Shown: one piece after another, positions 47,999-59,911 of the stretch
How the letters are laid out: each line of letters starts with the position of its first letter
How positions within the stretch are numbered: the first letter of the stretch is position 1
DNA from: Dryas octopetala
Lineage: Eukaryota > Streptophyta > Magnoliopsida > Rosales > Rosaceae
Length of the DNA: 64,000 bases
Assembly: GCA_963921425.1 (NCBI GenBank)
Contig: OY992832.1
Location: forward strand, 26,129,489 to 26,193,488
Reading direction: 5' to 3'
Translations under genes and position numbers: made by a program
The notes under the pieces: generated by a model
Databases searched by the model: none
What the model was told of the DNA's origin: nothing
What the model saw: only the letters and a program-made list of their open reading frames with translations

Positions 47999-48473
47999 AC
48001 TGTGAGTGAAATTAGATAGTTGGATTGTTTGCATTGTTTGCTTGTATGCATTGTTTGCTAGGACTTGGTAAAGTCTAGACTTGAATCTTGAGCATAGAAA
48101 TGATGATGATTTTGCCTATTAAGGGATTAAATATTGTTATGATTGGAATGCAATAAGGTTATTGATTAGGATATGAATTTTTTATGTTGAGGTTAATAGT
48201 TGACGATTAGGCATTTAAATTGCTAGAATAATTTATTATTATTGCTGAAATATTATGTGAATTGAGGAATTATAATAATTTTGATGCTTGAATTATTGGT
48301 CAATTGATTATGAATTGAGGTTTTTCTTTAAGTTATTTCACTCATACGAGCTCTATGAGCTTACCGGGTTTGTTGTATAACCCGGTACACCATGGATGTG
48401 GTGTAGGGTTTGTGCTTTGTAGGATAAGCATGCTGAGGAGACAGTGGGAAGAAGACGAGGTAGTGGGACTCCG

Positions 48474-48862
48474 TGTAAGATCGTTTAAATATGCATACAA
48501 AAGTACTAACATCGAGAAGCCATTGATGATATGCGGCAATTAGCAAAGATCTTCCTCTCTCTCTACACGTCCTTATGCACTCCTAATATGGGGTAGGTTT
48601 TGTGCTTATATGTTGTGTAAAAGAGGGGGAACCTAAGCCTTATATTTATAGGTGAAAGCCTTAAGGTTTCTTACCCATAAAGAAAACCCAAAAACTTATC
48701 TTTATCACCTCCACAATCCATAACCTAATAGGATAGATATTCCTTATTAATTAGGACTTTACTTCACCTTAAGAAACTGGATAACCAAATAAAACTTCCC
48801 TTCTTGTATCCTTATTCAATTAGGATTCCCAAATAGATGTAAGCTCAAATAAGGTTCTTACA
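48474..48862 (-). repeat. 3' LTR of the Copia element (389 bp)
   Basis: Begins TGTAAGATCGTTTAAATATG and ends AAGGTTCTTACA on the plus strand. It differs from the right LTR by small indels and substitutions. It keeps CCTTAAGGTTTCTTACCC near 48657, which the adjacent right LTR has largely lost. Confidence 0.9.
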
Positions 48863-51800
48863 TTCTTCCACTTGAGCACCACATCTATTCAAAAACCCTT
48901 CTTTACAATCAAGGATCAATTTCCTTATGTGCACAACTTTGGAAAGCTATTTGATAACAATATCTATCTCAAACTTAGTGTCAAATATCATCAACTCATA
49001 GGACTATAGACATGATTTCCAATGTAAATGTTATCATCCACCTATAATCACAATAAGCAACGATATTCACATAAAGTACCAACAAGTTATGGTCAAAAGT
49101 TATATGACAAGTGAGCTTAATTGTGAAATATCACACTTGACATATAAATGGTCCTCTTTATGATCACTATGTGATCTAACCTTAATGCTTAATGAAAAGC
49201 CCTTAAATCGACAAAGACATCTTTATTTATGTTGCATAATAAACTGAAAATTTTAAAACTGAAATTTAATCAATTTATAAACTTGAAAGCAAACATAACA
49301 CTCCTTAACTTTAAGACATATACAGGAATCACTAACTTAAAAATAAGCAAATTAAAAGCTTAATAGCTCCCACTAAATTAGGGCATCTTTAAAACTGTAT
49401 AGTACCCTCATGTTGGTGACATGCTTCTGAAAAAAATTAGAGACAACTTTATTCAATGGGTCAGATATCAAGTCTAGGGACCCTTTCACAGATAATAAAA
49501 TTCACTTCACGCGTCACTTTAAGAACCCTTGAAGAATGGTGTTTTGATGACTAAACAAACAATATGCAATAACATAAGCCTTAACGTACTTGTTCTAACA
49601 AAAATACGTATTTATAACATTAATGCATCTGAGAACTCTCTTTCATGGATACTATAGTCCAAAATTCCTTATAGGTACAAGAAAAACAATGTACCAAAAA
49701 CCAAATAAGAATCCTATCTCAATGGAAGCATAAAGGTCATGACTGAATATAAATATAAGCATACCAAAACAATATGCGAGAAAAATATTAATTGTTCTTT
49801 TTAGCTTTTTAAAAATTCTGTATGCATTATTAATCTCACCTTTGTGCAGAGAATAAAATGCAATAATAAAAACTTTATCAAAAAGCCAACATATAAAATA
49901 CAAAATTCATGAAAATTTCTACGCCTGTGGGCAAGAAGAAATATTCAAAAATTTGTGTATACATACATTACAATGTGTTATTTTTAATTGAACCAAATAC
50001 AATATTTAACCTCCTTTTGGAAGGATTTTTATTTGTTATAATCCAAAAATGCAATCTTGATCAAAATAAATCCTTGAACTAAGAAAATTTATAAATGAAT
50101 GGACCACTTTGGCAATATATTCTTCTTTAGAGTTTTCTTAGAGCGGGATCAAGAACTGAAGAAGTTTTAACATGTCATTGCTAGAGTTATATGACATAGC
50201 AAATAATGGAAACTTTAGCGAATTTATAATCAATCCAACGTACCTTTTATATATATCTGTTGTTATTGAAATTATAGATCAATAGGTATATGCATAACTT
50301 AATTTACTCTTTAACTTTCAATATACATAAAATATATAGATCAAAATCAAAACCAATAAATATATACAGAGATCTATATTCATGAGTGTGAACAATATAG
50401 GCAAACCAATCTCAAACCGAAACTTTATAAATTCAAAAATGAACACGTTAAATCAAATCCCACAAATACTCATTCACACGGCAGAGCAAAGCAATTTATA
50501 TTCAAAACTCTTCATCATGACATGATATATATATAGTAATATCTTGATCCAAAATTTGAGAAATAAAATGAAAACGTCATATGCAAATAGTGCACTTTAA
50601 TAATTTCCAAGAATCATCCATAATATTATCATAATTTCTTGATCCAAACATCAAATTAATACATATGATTCTTATATTAATTGAATTCACATACGCAAGT
50701 CACATAAAACAAAGGCAAGAGTTAATCCATATGTATATATAAGCTTTAAGGTATAGGAGTCAACAGTATAAAATAATCGATGATAATGGTCCAAAATGCT
50801 CCCACCGTATTAACAGCTTACATGTATATATGTTTATAGGTGTGTATAAAAATCAAAACTTTTATCACTTAGGACCCTATAATATAGATCGAACAGAGGA
50901 TAAAATTTATAGTCGCGTGAAAATTTAGGACACACATATGATTCAATCAGGATAAATCAAAGCCTATAATTCTTTATGAAAACTTATCCTTGGCTAAGTC
51001 ATGGTCTAAAGTAATCTTTTAGTCTCGCTTCCACTTCTTAAAATTGCTACCCTTCAGGGTTTAACGAAATATGCAACATGATCAATCTTTAACCCCAATA
51101 ATCTTTATGCATGAATGATAATCATCTGTGGACAGAATATCAACATGCCCTTTGTTTCTTTCACAAGACTAAAAGCATGAACTTAACATGATAATCTTTT
51201 ATCAAACCCTTATCATATGTGGACAAAAAGAGCAAATTGATATTCATATAAGTTAATGTAATATCTTGTTCCATCATAAGTGACATCCAATTAGGGTTCA
51301 CACCTGTAGGCAGAAAACTCTAATTGACGGTGCCGTATGATGCAATTTTGTCATCATTACCTTGAATTGATAAGGAATTAATACTTAATTTATGATTATC
51401 TGTGGACTAAACAATAAATTAAATATTTCATATATATCAAAACATGACATTCTTATGGGTCATAATTCTTTATGCGGAATTTAACATATATATTCTTGCT
51501 TTATGAAAAAGAGGAAGAACAAAATTTTTTATTTTTTTATTTTTAGAGAAAACCCCTTAATATTGAAAATAAGCAATATAATCTAGTCAATTAAATGACC
51601 AAGCCCTTCCTTGCATAAGAACCGTACAACGTACTAGAACAATCTTTTTTTTTTTTAATTGAAAACTAATCACAATCAGCCACGTACATTAGATGTAAAC
51701 TTAAAACAATATACATCTAATTAAACCATCACATATTCATAAACTTGATAAGTGTGTGGGTTCAAATTAGTTCCATATAATACCAAAAGTCATAAGTGTA

Positions 51801-51919
51801 TATCCATATATAAGTGCTATAATGTCTCAATAACATGTATTGTTTAGTGCTATAATATATCAAATACTTATGCAAAAATGTATACAGATGTGTAATCCCA
51901 AATTAAATTCAGATATTTA

Positions 51920-52113
51920 CACTACAAGAAATGTGAGCAAAGCACACCCCTTATTGGTGGCACAAAATGGGGTGTCAATTGGGAACTTCAGTCCCTATTA
52001 CCCAATTGACACTCATTTTTGTTAAAATCGAGACACTTCAGTCCCTATTGCCTAATTGCCACTCCATTCTATGCCACCAATGAGGGTGTGCTTTACTCAT
52101 ATTTTTTGTAGTG
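51920..52113. mobile_element. CACTA-type MITE, 194 bp
   Basis: The ends CACTACAAGAAATGTGAGC and CATATTTTTTGTAGTG are flanked by the 3 bp duplication TTA expected for CACTA elements. Internal inverted words (CCTTATTGGTGGCA with TGCCACCAATGAGG, and ACTTCAGTCCCTATT in direct repeat) make nearly the whole element a hairpin. It is nested in the Copia interior. Confidence 0.88.
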
Positions 52114-52837
52114 TTACTATTTTGATCTAGGAATTAGATACTTTAATGGATATACAAAACGTTATGATTGCACTACCACAATTGCTATCAATATACATAA
52201 TTAAATACAAGCATATCACCGAATTCAGATCACATATATTCAAAACATCAATCTTATATTGATCCAAGTAATTAACATCAGTACTTGAATTTGTTGATGT
52301 GTATATGACTATATATAAATGTTGATGCATGTAAATCAACAATCAAATCCATGGAGAGTCGGCATATATCTAAAGTTTATTATCTTCATGAATCAACATG
52401 GATGCAAATTAAGGTGCAGCATGGTAAAACATACAATTATATACATATATATAGATCTATATGATCTTCAATCAAGGTAAATTAATCACTAAATTCAATA
52501 ATGGAAAACCATGAGTTGCTTTATTAATTTAGAGAAAATCTTAATCATCTTTCTATCTTAATCAAAACATGAGAAAGATATACATATAACATGTATTAAT
52601 TAATTAAACATGCTTACTATTAATTAAAACATCAAAGGAAAACTTTGCATACATAGGCAGAGAAACAAACAAAACAAGCCGCAAGATTATTTATCATACA
52701 AACATGTATTCTATAAAATCTGATTATGGTGCAATAAAATTAATAAAGTATGACAAAGTGCATAATCGGCTAACAAAGGGTTCAAGCATCCTTAACGTTT
52801 TTATCTTTTAGGCTTAGACCTTTAAATGCATATAACC

Positions 52838-52850
52838 GGCTCTGATACCA
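52838..52850 (-). other. Primer-binding site of the Copia element (initiator tRNA-Met)
   Basis: The minus strand reads TGGTATCAGAGCC, complementary to the 3' end of initiator tRNA-Met and the commonest plant Copia primer site. It is two bases from the LTR end. The same site is repeated in each array 2 copy, near 54480, 56137 and 57797. Confidence 0.88.
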
Positions 52851-52852
52851 CA

Positions 52853-53225
52853 TGTAAGATCGTTTAAATATGCATACAAAAGTACTAACCTCGAGAAGCC
52901 ATTGATGATGTGCGGCAATTAGCAAAGATCTTCCTCTCTCTCTCTACACGTCCTTATGCACTCCTAATATGAGGTAGTGCTTGTATGTTGTGTAAAAGAG
53001 GGGGGACCTAAGCCTTATATTTATAGGTGAAAGCTACCCATAAAGAAAACCCAAAAACTTATCCTTATCACCTCCACAATCCATAACCTAATAGGATAGA
53101 TATTCCTTATTAATTAGGACTTTACTTCACCTTAAGAAACCAGATAACCAAATAAAACTTCCCTTCTTGTATCCTTATTCAATTAGGATTCCCAAATAGA
53201 TGTAAGCTCAAATAAGGTTCTTACA
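52853..53225 (-). repeat. 5' LTR of the Copia element (373 bp)
   Basis: Begins TGTAAGATCGTTTAAATATG and ends AAGGTTCTTACA on the plus strand, matching the left LTR. It is the LTR next to the primer-binding site and so the 5' LTR of a leftward element. It is amplified in all four array 2 copies. Confidence 0.9.
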
Positions 53226-53519
53226 CTCCGTTGATTTGATTAAATATTTTTGATGCAGTGAATTTTGAATAAATGTTTTTATTTATTTAAGTATGTAATT
53301 GGCTCATTAAAAATGTATTTGTATAAATGTTTATGGGCCTGAGAGTTGGGGCGTTACAACAATGCTCTTCCGATTGTGTTGTACTCTCGGGAACCTTAAG
53401 GTATGTGCCGATGTCACATGCCGGGGTTTTGGGGCATGACACATGCCCTCTTGAAGTTCTGCTACTGTAACTTGGGCACTTGTACTGCTTGAAATTGGAA
53501 GGGAAGGTTGGGTTGCAGA

Positions 53520-53629
53520 TTAGGTGGTGGTGGAAGCTTGGATTGAAGATTGGGTAGCTTCACCACTTGGTCCACTTGTAGTTGGTGCCAGTAGAGGATT
53601 TCCTTGGACATTTTGTGATGCTAATACCT
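53520..53629 (-). pseudogene. Exon-like fragment repeated in array 2, unidentified
   Basis: On the minus strand an acceptor TGTGATTTTGCAG precedes a 36-codon open piece beginning VLASQNVQGNPLLAPTTSGP, rich in Ser, Thr and Gln, and ending STTT then TAA. It recurs with its stop at 55175, 56831 and 58488. Beyond the stop the same frame stays open and Ser/Thr-rich for about 25 more codons, as if the stop were secondary. The Thr/Ser-rich C-terminal style is seen in plant En/Spm transposase-associated proteins, but I do not recognise it with certainty. Upstream exons were not found. Confidence 0.4.
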
Positions 53630-54022
53630 CTGCAAAATCACACCAAACGAGCTCAATCATTAGCAAATGCTGAAGTCTTTACAAACCAATCCTAAATCAA
53701 GAAATATTTATACATTCAAGAAATATTTAAACAAATCTTTAACTTGGAAATATTTATACATTCAAGAAAATTTGTAATCTTTATACATTTCAAACAATCT
53801 TTCAATAGGCAGTAGTAAAATAATTATTTGTAACTCCAATTTGCTTACTTTGCATCCAATTTAAAAACCCAAACAAATCCCTACACATACTCAAATTGGT
53901 TACTAGCATGCTTCTATAAATTTGCACTCATAAACACATAAGTTTTCGACACTACAAGAAAAACTGTAATAGACATCATTTATTTAATATCAGTTTTTAC
54001 ATTAACCCATATTAAGGTGCAG

Positions 54023-55677
54023 CAACATGGATGCAAATTAAGGTGCAGCATGGTAAAACCGACAATTATATATATATATATAGATCTGTATGATCTTCAA
54101 TCAAGGTAAATTAATCACTAAATTCAATAATGGAAAACCATGAGTTGCTTTATTAATTTAGAGAAAATCCTAATCATCTTTCTATCTTAATCAAAACATG
54201 AGAAAGATATACATATAACATGTATTAATTAATTAAACATGCTTACTATTAATTAAAACATCAAAGGAAAACTTTGCATACATAGGCAGAGAAACAAACA
54301 AAACAAGCCGCAAGATTCTTTATCATACAAACATGTATTCTATAAAATCTGATTATGGTGCAATAAAATTAATAAAGTATGACAAAGTGCATAATCGGCT
54401 AACAAAGGGTTTCAAGCATCCTTAACGTTTTTATCTTTAATTTTATCTTTTAGGCTTAGACCTTTAGATGCATATAACCGGCTCTGATACCACATGTAAG
54501 ATCGTTTAAATATGCATACAAAAAGTACTAACCTCGAGAAGCCATTGATGATGTGCGGCAATTAGCAAAGATCTTCCTCTCTCTCTCTACACATCCTTAT
54601 GCACTCCTAATATGGGGTAGTGCTTGTATGTTGTGTAAAAGAGGGGGGGACCTAAGCCTTATATTTATAGGTGAAAGCCTTAAGGTTTCTTATCCATAAA
54701 GAAAACCCAAAAAATTATCCTTATCACCTCCACAATCCATAACCTAATAGGATAGATATTCCTCATTAATTAGGACTTTACTTCATCTTAAGAAACCAGA
54801 TAACCAAATAAAACTTCCCTTCTTGTATCCTTATTCAATTAGGATTCCCAAATAGATGTAAGCTCAAATAAGGTTCTTACACTCCGTTGATTTGATTAAA
54901 TATTTTTGATGCACTGAATTTTGAATAAATGTTTTTATTTATTTAAGTATGTAATTGGCTCATTAAAATGTATTTGTATAAATGTTTATGGGCCTGAGAG
55001 TTGGGGCGTTACAACAATGCTCTGCCGATTGTGTTGTACTCTCGGGAACCTTAAGGTATGTGCCGATGTCACATGCCGGGGTTTTGGGGCATGACACATG
55101 CCCTCTTGAAGTTCTGCTACTGTAACTTGGGCACTTGTACTGCTTGAAATTGGAAGGGAAGGTTGGGTTGCAGATTAGGTGGTGGTGGAAGCTTGGATTG
55201 AAGATTGGGTAGCTTCACCACTTGGTCCACTTGTAGTTGGTGCCAGTAGAGGATTTCCTTGGACATTTTGTGATGCTAATACCTCTGCAAAATCACACCA
55301 AACGAGCTCAATCATTAGCAAATGCTGAAGTCTTTACAAACCAATCCTAAATCAAGAAATATTTATACATTCAAGAAATATTTAAACAAATCTTTAACTT
55401 GGAAATATTTATGCATTCAAGAAAATTTGTAATCTTTATACATTTCAAACAATCTTTCAATAGGCAGTAGTAAAATAATTATTTGTAACTCCAATTTGCT
55501 TACTTTGCATCCAATTTAAAAACCCAAACAAATCCCTACACATACTCAAATTGGTTACTAGCATGCTTCTATAAATTTGCACTCATAAACACATAAGTTT
55601 TCGACACTACAAGAAAAACTGTAATAGACATCATTTATTTAATATCAGTTTTTACATTAACCCATATTAAGGTGCAG
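54023..55677 (+). repeat. Array 2, copy 2
   Basis: Complete unit. The left junction reads ACCCATATTAAGGTGCAGCA and then CATGGATGC, where AAGGTGCAGC is an extra piece also present 20 bp further in. It includes the TATCTTTAATTTTATCTTTT stretch before the LTR, which is shorter in copy 1. Confidence 0.9.
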
Positions 55678-57333
55678 CAACATGGATGCAAATTAAGGTG
55701 CAGCATGGTAAAACCGACAATTATATATATATATATATATAGATCTGTATGATCTTCAATCAAGGTAAATTAATCACTAAATTCAATAATGGAAAACCAT
55801 GAGTTGCTTTATTAATTTAGAGAAAATCCTAATCATCTTTCTATCTTAATCAAAACATGAGAAAGATATACATATAACATGTATTAATTAATTAAACATG
55901 CTTACTATTAATTAAAACATCAAAGGAAAACTTTGCATACATAGGCAGAGAAACAAACAAAACAAGCCGCAAGATTCTTTATCATACAAACATGTATTCT
56001 ATAAAATCTGATTATGGTGCAATAAAATTAATAAAGTATGACAAAGTGCATAATCGGCTAACAAAGGGTTTCAAGCATCCTTAACGTTTTTATCTTTAAT
56101 TTTATCTTTTAGGCTTAGACCTTTAGATGCATATAACCGGCTCTGATACCACATGTAAGATCGTTTAAATATGCATACAAAAAGTACTAACCTCGAGAAG
56201 CCATTGATGATGTGCGGCAATTAGCAAAGATCTTCCTCTCTCTCTACACATCCTTATGCACTCCTAATATGGGGTAGTGCTTGTATGTTGTGTAAAAGAG
56301 GGGGGACCTAAGCCTTATATTTATAGGTGAAAGCCTTAAGGTTTCTTATCCATAAAGAAAACCCAAAAAATTATCCTTATCACCTCCACAATCCATAACC
56401 TAATAGGATAGATATTCCTCATTAATTAGGACTTTACTTCATCTTAAGAAACCAGATAACCAAATAAAACTTCCCTTCTTGTATCCTTATTCAATTAGGA
56501 TTCCCAAATAGATGTAAGCTCAAATAAGGTTCTTACACTCCGTTGATTTGATTAAATATTTTTGATGCACTGAATTTTGAATAAATGTTTTTATTTATTT
56601 AAGTATGTAATTGGCTCATTAAAATGTATTTGTATAAATGTTTATGGGCCTGAGAGTTGGGGCGTTACAACAATGCTTTGCCGATTGTGTTGTACTCTCG
56701 GGAACCTTAAGGTATGTGCCGATGTCACATGCCGGGGTTTTGGGGCATGACACATGCCCTCTTGAAGTTCTGCTACTGTAACTTGGGCACTTGTACTGCT
56801 TGAAATTGGAAGGGAAGGTTGGGTTGCAGATTAGGTGGTGGTGGAAGCTTGGATTGAAGATTGGGTAGCTTCACCACTTGGTCCACTTGTAGTTGGTGCC
56901 GGTAGAGGATTTCCTTGGACATTTTGTGATGCTAATACCTCTGCAAAATCACACCAAACGAGCTCAATCATTAGCAAATGCTGAAGTCTTTACAAACCAA
57001 TCCTAAATCAAGAAATATTTATACATTCAAGAAATATTTAAACAAATCTTTAACTTGGAAATATTTATACATTCAAGAAAATTTGTAATCTTTATACATT
57101 TCAAACAATCTTTCAATAGGCAGTAGTAAACTAATTATTTGTAACTCCAATTTGCTTACTTTGCATCCAATTTAAAAACCCAAACAAATCCCTACACATA
57201 CTCAAATTGGTTACTAGCATGCTTCTATAAATTTGCACTCATAAACACATGAGCTTTCGACACTACAAGAAAAACTGTAATAGACATCATTTATTTAATA
57301 TCAGTTTTTACATTAACCCATATTAAGGTGCAG
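55678..57333 (+). repeat. Array 2, copy 3
   Basis: Complete unit, very close to copies 2 and 4. Its TA microsatellite before AGATCTGTATG is longer than that of copy 2. It shares the same junction sequence. Confidence 0.9.
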
Positions 57334-59329
57334 CAACATGGATGCAAATTAAGGTGCAGCATGGTAAAACCGACAATTATATATATATATATATATAGAT
57401 CTGTATGATCTTCAATCAAGGTAAATTAATCACTAAATTCAATAATGGAAAACCATGAGTTGCTTTATTAACTTAGAGAAAATCCTAATCATCTTTCTAT
57501 CTTAATCAAAACATGAGAAAGATATACATATAACATGTATTAATTAATTAAACATGCTTACTATTAATTAAAACATCAAAGGAAAACTTTGCATACATAG
57601 GCAGAGAAACAAACAAAACAAGCCGCAAGATTCTTTATCATACAAACATGTATTCTATAAAATCTGATTATGGTGCAATAAAATTAATAAAGTATGACAA
57701 AGTGCATAATCGGCTAACAAAGGGTTTCAAGCATCCTTAACGTTTTTATCTTTAATTTTATCTTTTAGGCTTAGACCTTTAGATGCATATAACCGGCTCT
57801 GATACCACATGTAAGATCGTTTAAATATGCATACAAAAAGTACTAACCTCGAGAAGCCATTGATGATGTGCGGCAATTAGCAAAGATCTTCCTCTCTCTC
57901 TACACATCCTTATGCACTCCTAATATGGGGTAGTGCTTGTATGTTGTGTAAAAGAGGGGGGACCTAAGCCTTATATTTATAGGTGAAAGCCTTAAGGTTT
58001 CTTATCCATAAAGAAAACCCAAAAAATTATCCTTATCACCTCCACAATCCATAACCTAATAGGATAGATATTCCTCATTAATTAGGACTTTACTTCATCT
58101 TAAGAAACCAGATAACCAAATAAAACTTCCCTTCTTGTATCCTTATTCAATTAGGATTCCCAAATAGATGTAAGCTCAAATAAGGTTCTTACACTCCGTT
58201 GATTTGATTAAATATTTTTGATGCACTGAATTTTGAATAAATGTTTTTATTTATTTAAGTATGTAATTGGCTCATTAAAAATGTATTTGTATAAATGTTT
58301 ATGGGCCCGAGAGTTGGGGCGTTACAACAATGCTCTGCCGATTGTGTTGTACTCTCGGGAACCTTAAGGTATGTGCCGATGTCACATGCCGGGGTTTTGG
58401 GGCATGACACATGCCCTCTTGAAGTGCTGCTACTGTAACTTGGGCACTTGTACTGCTTGAAATTGGAAGGGAATGTTGGGTTGCAGATTAGGTGGTGGTG
58501 GAAGCTTGGATTGAAGATTGGGTAGCTTCACCACTTGGTCCACTTGTAGTTGGTGCCGGTAGAGGATTTCCTTGGACATTTTGTGATGCTAATACCTCTG
58601 CAAATTCACACCAAACGAGCTCAATCATTAGCAAATGCTGAAGTCTTTACAAACCAATCCTAAATCAGCAATATGCCACACTACACATTCTAAAATCATT
58701 AGCATCTTATCCATAACCACTAAGGTTGTTGAAAGAGTTGCAGGACCTAACCAAACACTAACATATATTTACATTCACAGGTAAAAAAAAAAAATGCTTT
58801 AAACATATACTTAGTAGTAATAAGTTCTTTTTAGCCTTTAGTAGGTTAAAGATTTGTGTAAACTGAATGGAAGATAAACATGCATACTGCCTTTGTGGCT
58901 GCTTCTAACAGAATCTAAGGTTGCCAATTGAAAGATTGCAAGCATTTCAGATTGCAAGCCACTGGCAGTATAAATAGGTAGTAGACAGATTCTCTTAGAA
59001 GCAGCCACAAAGGCAGTATAAATAACATATCTTTCATTCAGTTTAAACAAATCTTTAACTTGGAAATATTTATACATTCAAGAAAATTTGTAATCTTTAT
59101 ACATTTCAAACAATCTTTCAATAGGCAGTAGTAAACTAATTATTTGTAACTCCAATTTGCTTACTTTGCATCCAATCTAAAAACCCAAACAAATCCCTAC
59201 ACATACTCAAATTGGTTACTAGCATGCTTCTATAAATTTGCACTCATAAACACATAAGCTTTTGACACTACAAGAAAAATTGTAATAGACATTACTTATT
59301 TAATATCAATTTTTACATTAACCAATATT
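57334..59329 (+). repeat. Array 2, copy 4, with the ancestral right flank
   Basis: The rightmost unit. After CAATCCTAAATCA at 58666 it contains about 380 bp absent from copies 1-3, including a hairpin (58849-59055). It then rejoins the unit at AAACAAATCTTTAACTTGG. It runs into the CACTA-type terminus at 59266 and continues past the point where other copies jump back, so it shows the pre-amplification right edge. Confidence 0.85.
58849..59055. ncRNA. Long-armed hairpin, possible small-RNA source
   Basis: The left arm 58849-58916 and right arm 58987-59055 pair over about 68 bp with few mismatches, including an uninterrupted CTGCCTTTGTGGCTGCTTCTAA match. The loop is 70 bases and holds a direct repeat AGATTGCAAGC. 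The shape fits a MITE or an inverted-duplication hairpin. Whether it is transcribed or processed cannot be seen. Confidence 0.5.
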
Positions 59330-59530
59330 GTAGAGTTTTAGATATTGGTTGACTTATTAAATGATATCTAAACTCATTAACATATCACAAATTTTTTTTT
59401 TTCCGATATCTAAATTTTGCATTTTTGATTCAATTTTTTTAAAAACCGATATGTAAAACGCCATCTGATACCTATACTTGACCTAAAAAAAAACACAGGA
59501 TAATTTTTCCCCTAACTTAAAAATTTTGGC
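59266..59530 (+). mobile_element. CACTA-type left terminus with subterminal repeats
   Basis: CACTACAAGAAAAATTG is followed by TGTAATAGAC and a cluster of GATATCTAAA-like words at about 59340, 59365, 59405 and 59450, as expected of a CACTA terminus and its transposase-binding region. Copies of the first ~60 bp end each array 2 unit (53950, 55605 and 57262). The matching right terminus ...GTAGTG was not found in the window. Confidence 0.65.
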
Positions 59531-59911
59531 TAATTAAGTCACGATATCCCTCACGAAACACACACATTCCCATCGTCGTGCTCTGTAGACATCTCCTTCT
59601 CTCTCACCCTCGCTCACACTCACTCGGTCCTTCTCTCTCACTCGATCCTTCTCTCTCCTTGGCATTCTCAGTCGGCCCCCAAATCTTTCTCTCCCCATCG
59701 TCTCTCTTTCTCTGCCCTTCACTTGTTGAAATCGACCACCCAAGATATCATCGTCCTCTTAACACTGATCGTCGTGGTTTCCTCCTTTAGTCCGGAAAGT
59801 CAATCATAAAGGAGAATCGAAGGAAAACAAATCCAACCCCTTCACCGGCAATCTGAGTTTTCTAGCAGCTTCGAGGTGTTTTTTTTCTCTCTCTCTCTCT
59901 CTTCTTTGCAG

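Larger units (their letters stand above)
48474..53225 (-). mobile_element. Non-coding Ty1/Copia-type LTR element, 4752 bp
   Basis: The flanking duplications CTCCG (48469-48473 and 53226-53230) are exact and both LTRs have TG...CA ends. The primer-binding site TGGTATCAGAGCC (minus strand, 52850-52838), complementary to initiator tRNA-Met, lies two bases inside the right LTR. The element therefore points left. A weak purine tract AAGTGGAAGAA abuts the left LTR. The ~4.0 kb interior has no gag or pol frame; the longest open frame is about 83 codons. A TGTGGAC/TGTAGGC word recurs at about 87-97 bp spacing near 51127-51402. This fits a large retrotransposon derivative mobilised in trans. Confidence 0.88.
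47161..53358 (+). mobile_element. Solo LTR D, 5'-truncated, interrupted by a Copia element
   Basis: From about 47161 the CT-rich leader matches the leader of LTR C. The conserved block is at 47886-47998 (TGGTCTTAACAGGTACTCGG and TCCGAGCAAAGGCGCCGTGA). The region TAACCCGGTACACCATGGAT and GAGGAGACAGTGGGAAGAAG near 48380-48460 matches C at 30890-30930 and B near 23820. It resumes after the Copia element at 53226 and ends GAGAGTTGGGGCGTTACA at 53358. No TGTAACGACCC start was found, and there is no minisatellite. No target duplication can be matched. Confidence 0.7.
52394..54022 (+). repeat. Array 2, copy 1
   Basis: Continuous on the left with the Copia interior. Its LTR (52853-53225) has lost the ~13 bp CCTTAAGGTTTCT present in the other three copies and in the left LTR. 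It reads ACATACAATTATATAC where the other copies read ACCGACAATTATATAT. The other copies therefore do not derive from its present sequence. Confidence 0.9.
52394..59329 (+). repeat. Tandem array 2: four copies of a ~1.65 kb unit
   Basis: CAACATGGATGCAAATTAAG recurs at 52394, 54023, 55678 and 57334, each time followed by nearly the same sequence. The unit holds about 460 bp of Copia interior, the Copia right LTR, the last ~133 bp of solo LTR D and about 660 bp of its right flank up to a CACTA-type terminus. Units are 1629, 1655 and 1656 bp; the last is longer (to 59329) because it contains 58667-59045, which the others lack. Each unit carries PBS, LTR and flank in the same order. Confidence 0.94.
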
